Shown piece after piece: positions 1 through 6,746 of a stretch of 15,653 nt of DNA. The position numbers and the translations under genes were made by a program. The first letter of the stretch is position 1. Each line of letters opens with the position of its first letter. The DNA comes from Dehalococcoidia bacterium (GTDB taxonomy: Bacteria > Chloroflexota > Dehalococcoidia > Dehalococcoidales > Fen-1064). The DNA lies in assembly GCA_003153075.1 (NCBI GenBank), contig PMBW01000081.1:14841-30493 (forward strand). Direction: 5' to 3'. Under the pieces are notes generated by a model. The model did not search any database, was not told the origin of the DNA, and saw only the letters and a list, made by a program, of their open reading frames with translations.

Positions 1-1208
1 AAATCCCCGATCCCTTCCCGTTTGGCGATCAATTCGATCAATTTCAGCATCACTTCCGCGTTACCGAACCGGATATCCAGTCCGCCGGTGTCTTTGGCGG
101 TCAAGATCCCCTTCTCAAAACACTCCATCGCAAACGAGATCGAACCCCCGGTAGAGATGGTATCTAAGGAGTAAGCGTTGCACAGCTCATTGCCTTTACA
201 GATTGCCTGCAGATTATCGATGCCGCAATTAGAGCCCAGCGCCGCCAGTGTCTCGTATTCCGGTCCGCCGTACGCCGGGTCTACATTGTAGGGCGCGTCT
301 GTTTTCACTACTTTTTTACAGCGCACCAGACAGCCGAAACACCCGTCCATGCCGACACGGATGGTATCTTTGATGGTCTTTCCTTCGATCGCGGCGGCAT
401 TCGGGAACAGTCCGTCGCGGAAATTTCTGACCGGCAGATTACCGCTGGCTTCATAAGGTGTCATGTAGGCGCCGCTGCCAAAATCCTGGAAAAGTTTGAT
501 TCTGGCGTTGTTTGCCACCAGCCAGTCCCGCAGCTCTTTTATGTGCTCGGGTCTGGCGATTTCCGGCGGTTTGTGCCCCCTGACCGCGATCGCCTTCAGG
601 TTCTTGGAGCCCATTACCGCGCCCAGTCCGCCCCGTCCGGCGGCATCATATAGGCCGTGCATGACGCACGCATAACGCACCATGTTTTCGCCCGCAGCGC
701 CGATCATTCCCACTCTTATCCGCTTGTCGTCGAGTTCGGCGCGGATAGTGTCCTGCGTTTCTTTCGTGTTCTTGCCCCATATATGCGCTGCGTCTTTGAT
801 CACGGCCTGTCCGTCGGTCAGCCACAGGTATACCGGCTTGTCTGCTTTCCCTTCGATGATCACCGCGTCAAATCCGGCGGCTTTGAGCTCTGAACCCCAG
901 AATTCTCCCGCCTCGGCTTTCGCGATCGTGTTTGTTAACGGTGATTTTGCTCCGATGCAGTGCCGCGCAAATCCTGATAGTTTGATGCCGGTCAGCGGGC
1001 CGGCAGCAAAAATGAGTTTGTTTTCCGGTCCGAGCGGGTCAACCCGCGCCGGTAGTTCTTTTAGTAAATAATAGGCAATGAAGCCGGCGCCGCCCAGGTA
1101 CTTGCGGCAGAATGCCTCATCTATTTCTTCAGTAGTAATATTTTTATTCGACAGGTTTACCCTGAGTATTTTTCCGTTATAGCCGCCTGGTATTTTTGCC
1201 GTGTCCAT
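1..1208 (-). CDS. Aldehyde ferredoxin oxidoreductase, N-terminal part (cut by left edge)
   Basis: Tungsten (or molybdenum) pterin enzyme of the AOR family, which oxidises aldehydes to carboxylic acids with ferredoxin as electron acceptor, in the cytoplasm. About 402 codons are visible; the family is usually near 600 residues, so the last third lies beyond the left edge. The frame is open from the ATG at 1208 to base 1. Reading it shows the family N-terminus (GGYNGKILRVNLS), a central AARGGLGAVMGSKNLKA-like segment (here DAAGRGGLGAVMGSKNLKAI), the iron-sulfur motif CxxCxxxC (C290, C293, C297) in the sequence GCFGCLVRCKK, and NAYSLDTISTGGSISFAMEC. The fourth cluster cysteine of the family would lie in the missing part. 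Start choice: GAGGAG at 1215-1220 sits six bases before the ATG. Possible -35 TTGACG on the minus strand at 1287-1292, but no good -10. The family is certain; the substrate (aliphatic or aromatic aldehyde) cannot be told. Confidence 0.95.
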   Translation of the reverse strand, partial: MDTAKIPGGYNGKILRVNLSNKNITTEEIDEAFCRKYLGGAGFIAYYLLKELPARVDPLGPENKLIFAAGPLTGIKLSGFARHCIGAKSPLTNTIAKAEAGEFWGSELKAAGFDAVIIEGKADKPVYLWLTDGQAVIKDAAHIWGKNTKETQDTIRAELDDKRIRVGMIGAAGENMVRYACVMHGLYDAAGRGGLGAVMGSKNLKAIAVRGHKPPEIARPEHIKELRDWLVANNARIKLFQDFGSGAYMTPYEASGNLPVRNFRDGLFPNAAAIEGKTIKDTIRVGMDGCFGCLVRCKKVVKTDAPYNVDPAYGGPEYETLAALGSNCGIDNLQAICKGNELCNAYSLDTISTGGSISFAMECFEKGILTAKDTGGLDIRFGNAEVMLKLIELIAKREGIGD

Positions 1209-1315
1209 CTGAATCTCCTCAAGTTGCCCAAATGCAAAGATTAATTATTGGCTTCTGATGGCAGGTTAACACACGAACCAATTTCACGTCAACCTCTTTT
1301 GGTGCTTTATCAATC

Positions 1316-1333
1316 AAAATAGTTTTCTATTTT
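1316..1333. repeat. A/T-rich inverted repeat in the AOR-merR divergent region
   Basis: AAAATAG (1316-1322) and CTATTTT (1327-1333) form a perfect seven-base inverted repeat around TTTT. It lies between the two divergent genes, upstream of both. It could be a regulator site or a weak hairpin; nothing in the sequence decides which. Confidence 0.4.
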
Positions 1334-1381
1334 TTAGTATTGTTTGGGGTTTGGCTATTGATATTTTTTCAGCGTTAGGTC

Positions 1382-1412
1382 TTGACTCTCCCCCTGACGG
1401 GAGATATATAGT
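1382..1412 (+). promoter_or_regulatory. MerR-type promoter with 19-bp spacer and operator dyad
   Basis: -35 TTGACT (1382-1387) and -10 TATAGT (1407-1412) are separated by 19 bases, the over-long spacing typical of promoters that MerR-family regulators activate by DNA distortion. The spacer holds the dyad TCTCCC (1387-1392) - six bases - GGGAGA (1399-1404), close in style to BmrR/TipA-type operators (CTCCC...GGGAG). An overlapping TATATA (1405-1410) at 17-bp spacing could act as an ordinary -10. It sits just upstream of the MerR gene, so autoregulation is likely. Confidence 0.8.
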
Positions 1413-1419
1413 ACATTAA

Positions 1420-1433
1420 GAAGCGGCCGCTTC
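1420..1433. repeat. 14-bp perfect palindrome at the expected transcript start of the MerR gene
   Basis: GAAGCGGCCGCTTC is a perfect palindrome starting about seven bases after the -10, i.e. at the expected +1. In RNA it could fold as a five-pair stem with a GGCC loop at the very 5' end, or in DNA serve as a second protein-binding site. It ends 12 bases before the ribosome binding site. Confidence 0.6.
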
Positions 1434-1455
1434 CCCGTTAGTACAGGAGTAAAAA

Positions 1456-2271
1456 ATGCTGAAAATCGGCGACTTTTCCAGATTTGCGCGGATCTCTGTC
1501 AAAGCGTTGCGTTATTATGATGAACTCGGTTTGCTAAAACCGGTCAAAGTGGATGAATTCACCGGTTACCGCTATTATTCCACTACGCAACTAACCCAAT
1601 TGCACCGTATTATTGCCATGAAAGACATGGGGCTTTCGCTGGAGGAGATATCCCGTCTGCTCAAGGACGATATTTCCATCAGCTATATCCTGGATTTGCT
1701 GCACATCAAACAGGAAGAACAAAAGCGGAAACTGGAGATTGAGGCGGAACGTCTTAAGCGCGTGGAAGAGTGGCTGGTTGATGTCGAAAAGGAAGGTAAA
1801 ATGCCGGAATTTGAAATTGTGATCAAAAAAATAACGCCGCAAAAAGTGCTGTCCATCCGGGAAATATTACCGGACTACAGCCATATCGGGAGTATTTTTC
1901 AAAAAATGGAGGCTTATTTAAAGAAATCAGGCGCGCAGATGATCGGACCGCCGCTGGCGATTTATTACGACGAGGGATTTAAGGATAAAGACGCAGATGT
2001 TGAATTATTGTTCCCCATCGCCAAAGCAGTGGCATCCGGTAGTGACATCAAATACAAGGAATTGCCGGAGTGCGAACGGATGGCCTCCACGATCCATAAG
2101 GGTCGATATGATTCTGTCGGCGAAGCTTATACCGCATTAGGCAAATGGATCGAAACCAACGGCTACCAGACCGTGGGACCTTGCCGCGAAATTTATTTCA
2201 CCGATCCCCGCAGCGGGACCCCGGTAGATCAATATGTCACTGAAGTCCAGTTACCCATTGCCAAAGTCTAG
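1456..2271 (+). CDS. MerR-family transcriptional regulator with GyrI-like effector domain
   Basis: DNA-binding regulator of 271 residues. Residues 1-70 are the MerR winged helix-turn-helix (KIGDFSRFARISVKALRYYDELGLLKP, then GYRYYS); residues 75-115 are a charged helix that makes the dimer coiled coil (HIKQEEQKRKLEIEAERLKR); residues 118-271 are a GyrI-like/AraC effector-binding domain with paired motifs DVELLFPI and TEVQLPIA. E263 in the second lies where such domains carry a conserved acidic residue that contacts cationic ligands. This is the BmrR/TipA architecture, so it likely senses a small, possibly cationic or hydrophobic compound and activates its target promoter. AGGAG at 1445-1449 precedes the ATG by six bases. 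It is transcribed divergently from the aldehyde oxidoreductase and is followed by its own terminator. Target genes beyond itself are not obvious; the downstream exporter is one candidate but has no similar operator that I can see. Confidence 0.93.
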   Translation: MLKIGDFSRFARISVKALRYYDELGLLKPVKVDEFTGYRYYSTTQLTQLHRIIAMKDMGLSLEEISRLLKDDISISYILDLLHIKQEEQKRKLEIEAERLKRVEEWLVDVEKEGKMPEFEIVIKKITPQKVLSIREILPDYSHIGSIFQKMEAYLKKSGAQMIGPPLAIYYDEGFKDKDADVELLFPIAKAVASGSDIKYKELPECERMASTIHKGRYDSVGEAYTALGKWIETNGYQTVGPCREIYFTDPRSGTPVDQYVTEVQLPIAKV

Positions 2272-2281
2272 CAATAAACAT

Positions 2282-2320
2282 AATTGCCCTCTTCCTCTAA
2301 AGCAGGGAGAGGGCAATTTT
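2282..2320 (+). terminator. Rho-independent terminator after the MerR gene
   Basis: A 15-base stem (2282-2296 with 2304-2318, one G-T pair) closes a seven-base loop and runs into TTTTATT. The left arm begins with AATTGCCCTCT, and its A's also give a T-run on the other strand. Confidence 0.88.
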
Positions 2321-2321
2321 A

Positions 2322-2618
2322 TTGCCTTTCTCTCCTTTGTTTCCGTTGCCGCTCCTCACTCAGACTTGTGACTTACAATTCACAACCTGTAAATGACAGC
2401 TCACTGTTACACGTAATTGAAATTAGTTTTGAACTAATGGTAAGATAAATTTGTAGGTAGAGTATTACTGGCACGGCAGGGAGTTCTGGTTCGCTAACAT
2501 TGCTTTCATCAGTCGGTAGCGCATTAAAATCCCTTGTTATTATCAAGCCGCCGGTGTGTGTCTAAACTACCACGAAAGACGGGCGATATTGAATCGCTGA
2601 ATCACTATAGGAGAATGG
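2322..2618. other. Non-coding leader/promoter region of the CoA ligase gene
   Basis: About 300 bases without a credible gene. It holds two dyads: TTGTGA (2366-2371) - eight bases - TCACAA (2380-2385), CRP-like in half-site but with spacing two longer than the CRP consensus; and ATTAGTT (2422-2428) TTG AACTAAT (2432-2438). A small hairpin GCGAT/ATCGC (2583-2597) precedes the ribosome binding site. If transcription starts near 2453 the untranslated leader is about 165 bases; I recognise no riboswitch in it. Confidence 0.5.
2417..2446 (+). promoter_or_regulatory. Possible promoter with operator dyad inside the spacer
   Basis: TTGAAA (2417-2422), 18 bases, TAAGAT (2441-2446). The perfect dyad ATTAGTT-TTG-AACTAAT fills the spacer, a place where a bound repressor would block RNA polymerase. 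The -10 matches consensus at only four of six positions, so this is a tentative call. Confidence 0.4.
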
Positions 2619-4184
2619 ATGGAAAAGGAATACAAATACGAAAAGTTTACCCCGGAATATTACAACATCACCTCGAAGCTGATCGATGCGACGGTAGAAA
2701 AAGGTTTCGGCGATAAAATTGCCGTCTATTACAAAGATAAAACCTACACCTACAAAGAGATGCAAAGCATGATTAACCGTGTCGGTAATGCGCTTCATCT
2801 GTTAGGCGTGCACATGGAAGAGCGGGTCATGCTGGTGATGTATGATTCACCGGAAGCTATGGCCAGTTTCTACGGCGCCATCAAGATCGGCGCAATCCCG
2901 ATCCCCGTCAACTATATGTATACCAGCGATGATTTCCGATATCTTTTAAATAACAGCCGGGCGCGTACCCTCATTTATCATGAAGATTTTGTTGATGAAG
3001 TCGATGCCTGGCGTGAAAAATTCAAGTATCTTGAGAATACAATCATCCTCGGGAAGAAAGCCAAATCCTTCCAGATCAGTTTCCATGATATCGTCGACCG
3101 CTGCTCAGATCAGCTGCAAGTCGCGTTCACGACCTATGATGACGCCGCTATCTGGAACTATACTTCAGGCAGCACCGGCACGCCGAAAGCGGCCGTGCAC
3201 CTTCAGCATGATGTCTTTACCTGCCTGGAAAGCTACGCCAAAGGCGTCTTGAACATCGATCAAAATGATATTCTGTTATCCGCATCCAAGTTCTTCTTCG
3301 CCTACGGACTGGGTAACAGCTTTATTTACCCAGCCGGTGTTGGCGGTTCTGTCGTTCTTGTGCCCGACCGCCCGTTACCGGACATTATCTTTTCCGCGAT
3401 TACGCAATATAAACCCACCGTATTTTTCGGTGTACCCACTCTTTATGCCAACATGCTGCAGGTAAAAGACGCTGAAAAGAAATACGATCTGTCTTCACTG
3501 CGGGTGTGCGCTTCCGCCGGTGAAGCTCTACCCAAGAATATTTATCATGAATGGAAGCAGAAATTCGGACTGGATATCCTCGATGGTATCGGTTCCACCG
3601 AACTGATGCATATCTTCATTTCCAACCGCCCCGGTGATGTTATGCCGGGAAGTTCCGGCAAGATCGTCCCCGGTTACACCGCGAAGATCGTCGATGATAA
3701 CGGCGTTGAGGTCCCGGACGGCGAACTCGGTAACCTCCAGGTAAAAGGCGATTCAATGGCAGCCTTCTACTATCGGCAGCACGACAAATCCAAGGCTTCC
3801 ATGCTGGGCGAATGGTTTAATACCGGCGATAAATATTACCGCGATGCCGAAGGCTATTATTACTATTGCGGCAGAGGCGATGACATGCTCAAGGTAGGCG
3901 GTATCTGGGTCTCGCCGATCGAAATCGAAGATACGCTGATGTCACACCCGGCAGTCCTGGAAACCGCCGTTGTCGCGCGCAATGATGAGAACGGTTTGAC
4001 CAAGCCGAAAGCCTATGTCGTCCTCAAGAGCGGGTTTCAGCCTTCTGAGGAATTAGGAAAGGAAATCCAGGCTTATGTGAAGAAAACCATCGCTGCCTAT
4101 AAATACCCACGGTGGATCGAGTTCGTGAAAGACCTCCCGAAGACCGCCACCGGCAAGATCCAGCGCTTTAAACTCCGCGCATAG
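2619..4184 (+). CDS. Benzoate-CoA ligase family acyl-CoA synthetase (AMP-forming)
   Basis: Activates a carboxylic acid to its CoA thioester using ATP through an acyl-adenylate, in the cytoplasm. The 521 residues match the usual length of the benzoate-/4-hydroxybenzoate-CoA ligase group. Visible motifs: P-loop YTSGSTGTPK (181-190); KFFFAYGLGN and VFFGVPTLYA, typical of benzoate-CoA ligases; GIGSTELMHIFISNRPGDV, the A5-like adenine-binding segment; GRGDDMLKVGGIWVSP (418-433), the hinge before the mobile C-terminal domain; and PKTATGKIQR near the end with the catalytic lysine K513. The ATG at 2619 follows ATAGGAG (2607-2613) by five bases; an ATG at 2615 is too close to it. Single-gene unit with its own terminator. 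An aromatic acid is the likeliest substrate by family, but related enzymes take other ring or fatty acids. The nearby aldehyde oxidoreductase could in principle supply the acid. Confidence 0.92.
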   Translation: MEKEYKYEKFTPEYYNITSKLIDATVEKGFGDKIAVYYKDKTYTYKEMQSMINRVGNALHLLGVHMEERVMLVMYDSPEAMASFYGAIKIGAIPIPVNYMYTSDDFRYLLNNSRARTLIYHEDFVDEVDAWREKFKYLENTIILGKKAKSFQISFHDIVDRCSDQLQVAFTTYDDAAIWNYTSGSTGTPKAAVHLQHDVFTCLESYAKGVLNIDQNDILLSASKFFFAYGLGNSFIYPAGVGGSVVLVPDRPLPDIIFSAITQYKPTVFFGVPTLYANMLQVKDAEKKYDLSSLRVCASAGEALPKNIYHEWKQKFGLDILDGIGSTELMHIFISNRPGDVMPGSSGKIVPGYTAKIVDDNGVEVPDGELGNLQVKGDSMAAFYYRQHDKSKASMLGEWFNTGDKYYRDAEGYYYYCGRGDDMLKVGGIWVSPIEIEDTLMSHPAVLETAVVARNDENGLTKPKAYVVLKSGFQPSEELGKEIQAYVKKTIAAYKYPRWIEFVKDLPKTATGKIQRFKLRA

Positions 4185-4206
4185 TATCACACTTCGTTAG
4201 CACTTC

Positions 4207-4240
4207 AGAGGGAACCAGCCTCAGGCTGGTTCCCTCTTTT
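4207..4240 (+). terminator. Rho-independent terminator after the CoA ligase gene
   Basis: A perfect 14-pair stem, AGAGGGAACCAGCC (4207-4220) with GGCTGGTTCCCTCT (4224-4237), closes a TCA loop and is followed by TTT. Confidence 0.93.
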
Positions 4241-4273
4241 ATATCTGTAAATATCACTAGTTGGAAAAATCTC

Positions 4274-4302
4274 TTGACTTGTTTATCCTATGCGAATATA
4301 CT
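4274..4302 (+). promoter_or_regulatory. Near-consensus sigma-70 promoter of the 28-codon gene
   Basis: TTGACT (4274-4279), exactly 17 bases, TATACT (4297-4302): five of six matches in both boxes. It would start a transcript near 4309, about 70 bases before the small ORF. The leader contains a five-pair hairpin with a GCAA (GNRA) loop, CCGGC/GCCGG at 4345-4358, just ahead of the ribosome binding site. Confidence 0.78.
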
Positions 4303-4378
4303 AGTAACCGACAGCTTGTAACCTCGGTTTTTTACATCGATAATCCGGCGCAAGCCGGTTTCGTTAAGGAGGTTCAAT

Positions 4379-4465
4379 ATGTGGTGGATACCGGTAGTTA
4401 TTGTTGGCGTCATTCTTATTGTAGTCTTATGGGTTGTCAATTCCCGCCAGAAAAAAGCTAAATAG
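4379..4465 (+). CDS. Tiny single-span membrane protein, 28 residues, unknown function
   Basis: The ORF is 28 codons, ATG at 4379 to TAG at 4463-4465. It starts MWWIPVVIVG, continues as an unbroken run of V, I, L and W to about residue 20, and ends in a polar, basic tail NSRQKKAK. That is the shape of a single transmembrane helix with its C-terminus in the cytoplasm by the positive-inside rule. The ribosome binding site is unusually good: AAGGAGG at 4367-4373, five bases before the ATG. Upstream is a near-consensus promoter, downstream a terminator at 4545, so it looks like an independent expressed unit between the CoA ligase and the exporter genes. I do not recognise a family. It could be a small regulator or subunit of a membrane complex, or a type I-toxin-like peptide, but no antisense antitoxin RNA promoter is evident. 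Confidence 0.72.
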   Translation: MWWIPVVIVGVILIVVLWVVNSRQKKAK

Positions 4466-4544
4466 CCAATATTTAACACATTATAGGTAAACATAAGCTG
4501 AACCGGCATTTTTAGTTCAGATTAAAGTTTTGTTTGTTCTATTC

Positions 4545-4570
4545 ACTCCCGGTAACGGGAGTTTGTTTAT
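4545..4570 (+). terminator. Rho-independent terminator after the 28-codon gene
   Basis: ACTCCCG (4545-4551), GTAA tetraloop, CGGGAGT (4556-4562), then TTGTTTATT. A weaker inverted repeat CTGAAC/GTTCAG (4498-4520) lies between the gene and this hairpin. Confidence 0.8.
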
Positions 4571-4707
4571 TGAATTCAATTCTTAAGATCACAATGTATT
4601 TCGAGACAATAGTAAAATAGTTAAGTTAATGTGATTAAAGATACAGCGTTGATTTTTGCGAAATAATATTATCAAATCAATTAGTATAATTGCCGGGATG
4701 GAAAAAT

Positions 4708-5727
4708 ATGGCGGACGTCTTAAAATCAACCACCAAACAAGCGGATTGTATCGAAGATTCCATCATTGTCGAGGAGATCAGCAAGCATTTCGGGAAGATT
4801 CAAGCCCTGGACAAAGTTTCACTGAGGGTACCTGAGGGTATCGTTTTTGCGTTGTTAGGCCCCAATGGTTCCGGCAAAACCACACTTATCCGCGTTTTAA
4901 CCACGTTGCTCATACCTGATGGCGGCAGCGCGCGCGTCGGTGGTTTTGATGTGCGGAAAAACGCTTCCTCCATCCGTCCGATTATCGGTTTGGCCGGTCA
5001 ATACCCCGCCGTCGATGAGGATCTCACCGGTAAAGAAAACCTGGAAATGATCGGACAGCTTTATCACCTGGGAAAGCAAAAATCCCGCGCCCGCGCCGGT
5101 GAATTGCTGGTGACCTTCGAACTGGCTGATGCCGGCGACCGGCGGGTCAAGACATATTCCGGTGGGATGCGCCGCCGTCTGGATTTGGCTGCAACCCTTG
5201 TTGCCGAGCCGAAGATCCTGTTTTTGGACGAGCCTACTACCGGCCTCGATCCGCGCAGCCGTTTCGGCTTGTGGGATGTGATCGGTAAGCTGACCAAAGA
5301 CTGCCATACCGTTTTTTTGACAACACAATATCTGGAAGAAGCAGATAGATTAGCCGATAAAATTGCCATCATGGAAAGCGGTAAAATTATCCGCATAGGG
5401 ACGCCGGCGGAGTTGAAGGGATGCTGCGGTGGTGAAACACGGGTAAAACTAAAGTTGGTTGACCCCGGAAAAACCAAACAGGCTGTTGAGTTGCTGCGTA
5501 CACTGGGCAGGGATCAGATTAACAGCGTGGCCGAAACGGGTGATATCAGTCTGCCCGGGGACGGCGGCCCTTCGATCCTGTCTGATGTAGTGCGGCGGCT
5601 CGATGCAGGCGGTATTCAACTAGCAGAACTTGCCTTAACCCAGCCCACTTTGGACGATGTGTTTTTGGCCATTACCGGCCATGCGGCGGAGAATGAGGCC
5701 GAAGTAACACTAAATAAGAAAACGTAA
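4708..5727 (+). CDS. ABC transporter ATP-binding protein, DrrA type
   Basis: Cytoplasmic ATPase that drives a drug- or lipid-type exporter with the permease encoded next. 339 residues from the ATG at 4708. Walker A GPNGSGKT (51-58, K57), signature YSGGM (150-154), Walker B LFLDEP (D174, E175). The switch (H-loop) position holds glutamine, Q207 in TTQYLEEAD, instead of histidine; this substitution is common in the daunorubicin-resistance DrrA group. The last 110 residues form the extra C-terminal domain of that group (DUF4162-like), ending in QPTLDDVFLAITG. The frame extends up to a TTG at 4690, which has no ribosome binding site, so the ATG at 4708 is preferred, although its own site (GGGATGG) is weak. 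TATAAT at 4685-4690 may be a -10 very close to the gene; no good -35 is visible. The permease gene follows after 29 bases. Substrate unknown. Confidence 0.92.
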   Translation: MADVLKSTTKQADCIEDSIIVEEISKHFGKIQALDKVSLRVPEGIVFALLGPNGSGKTTLIRVLTTLLIPDGGSARVGGFDVRKNASSIRPIIGLAGQYPAVDEDLTGKENLEMIGQLYHLGKQKSRARAGELLVTFELADAGDRRVKTYSGGMRRRLDLAATLVAEPKILFLDEPTTGLDPRSRFGLWDVIGKLTKDCHTVFLTTQYLEEADRLADKIAIMESGKIIRIGTPAELKGCCGGETRVKLKLVDPGKTKQAVELLRTLGRDQINSVAETGDISLPGDGGPSILSDVVRRLDAGGIQLAELALTQPTLDDVFLAITGHAAENEAEVTLNKKT

Positions 5728-5756
5728 TTTTACATAATGGGATAAGTTGGAGCAAT

Positions 5757-6548
5757 ATGGATAAAATGTCTGCGGTAATCTCTGATATCATGGTCATGAC
5801 CCGGCGCAATGTCACCCGCTACATTCGCCTGCCCCAGCTGCTGGTTTTTAATGCCATGCTCAACGTCGTGTTGCTGTTGCTATTTAACTACGTTTTCGGT
5901 GGCGCCATCCAGAAGGGCGGGGTCTCCTACATTCAATACTTCCTGCCCGGTTTCCTGGCCCAGACGGTGGTGTTTGGTTCCACGCAAACCAGCGTCGGTA
6001 TTGCCGAAGACCTATCCAAGGGTTTGATCGACCGTTTCCGCTCGCTGCCGATGGCGCGTCCGGCGTTCCTCACCGGCAGGGTGATCGCCGACGGTATCCG
6101 CTACGCCCTTTTGATCGTACTGATGATCGGGGTGGGGGCAGCCGCCGGTTTCAGATTTGAGAACGGCCTGTTACCCGCGATTGTTGCTATTTTACTCGTC
6201 ATCCTTTTCGGTATCGCGCTGACCTGGGTGGGTGTTTTTATCGGGATTTCTGTCAAGAATCAGGAAACTGCGCAGGTTGCCGGTTTTGTCTGGGTATTCC
6301 CGCTGGTTTTTGCCAGTTCGCTTTACGTTCCCATTGCCACGATGCCGGTCTGGTTGCAGCATTTTGCCAACGTTAATCCCGTCACTTCGATGGCCGGTAC
6401 TATCCGCGCCCTGTTTTTAGGCGCAAATCCGGCTTCCGGCGGCGCCGACCTCGGACATTACCTGTGGCAGATCCTGGTCTGGGACGCAGCCATTATGCTG
6501 GTCTTTGTCCCGCTCTCCATCCGCCGCTATGTGCAGCTGGCGAAATAA
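5757..6548 (+). CDS. ABC-2 type permease, DrrB type
   Basis: Membrane partner of the ATPase just upstream. 263 residues with about six predicted spans (roughly 28-47, 58-80, 114-131, 140-164, 173-193, 236-254). Between spans two and three lies DLSKGLIDRFRSLP (85-98), the hallmark loop of DrrB-type exporters, which contacts the ATPase. The ATG at 5757 has GGAG at 5749-5752, four bases away; ATG 5766 is a possible alternative. The two genes probably form one operon encoding half-size subunits that export a hydrophobic compound. No clear terminator follows; a short hairpin (6597-6614) lacks a T-run. Confidence 0.92.
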   Translation: MDKMSAVISDIMVMTRRNVTRYIRLPQLLVFNAMLNVVLLLLFNYVFGGAIQKGGVSYIQYFLPGFLAQTVVFGSTQTSVGIAEDLSKGLIDRFRSLPMARPAFLTGRVIADGIRYALLIVLMIGVGAAAGFRFENGLLPAIVAILLVILFGIALTWVGVFIGISVKNQETAQVAGFVWVFPLVFASSLYVPIATMPVWLQHFANVNPVTSMAGTIRALFLGANPASGGADLGHYLWQILVWDAAIMLVFVPLSIRRYVQLAK

Positions 6549-6596
6549 AGGGTATCGATGTTAGGCTGACAATAATAAAGGATTCTTTGTTTGTCT

Positions 6597-6614
6597 TTCC
6601 CGCGAAAGCAGGAA
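6597..6614. repeat. Short hairpin of a common dispersed type
   Basis: TTCCCGC (6597-6603), GAAA loop, GCAGGAA (6608-6614): seven pairs with one mismatch, followed by TCCA. It resembles the TTCCCGCGAAAGCGGGAAT class of dispersed hairpins found in many bacterial genomes. Only one copy is in this window. No T-run follows, so it is not a standard terminator. Confidence 0.4.
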
Positions 6615-6681
6615 TCCACATAAACTATTACCGGTGAACATTATCGGATAGCTTGCATTTTGAGCGATTTACACCCTTTTG

Positions 6682-6710
6682 TCGACACTACCGCTAATCT
6701 CAGCTATAGT
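6682..6710 (+). promoter_or_regulatory. Probable rimO promoter
   Basis: TCGACA (6682-6687), 17 bases, TATAGT (6705-6710): five of six matches in each box, giving a leader of about 30 bases. The -35 overlaps the palindrome TGTCGACA (6680-6687). Confidence 0.65.
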
Positions 6711-6746
6711 TATTATTAGAAAACAATTTTATGTAGTAATTGGTTT

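Noticed and set aside
2366..2385. CRP/FNR binding site upstream of the CoA ligase
   Set aside because: The half-sites TGTGA/TCACA are right for CRP, but the spacing is eight rather than six bases, and it is not the FNR pattern. Kept only as an unnamed dyad.
4261..4461. 66-codon frame overlapping the 28-codon gene in another frame
   Set aside because: It spans the predicted promoter, has no ribosome binding site, and lacks the clean membrane-helix pattern seen in the 28-codon frame with its AAGGAGG site.
4649..4675. TTGAT...ATCAA dyad upstream of the exporter as an FNR-type site
   Set aside because: The half-sites are 17 bases apart rather than four, and the stretch is very A/T-rich, so such matches arise easily by chance.
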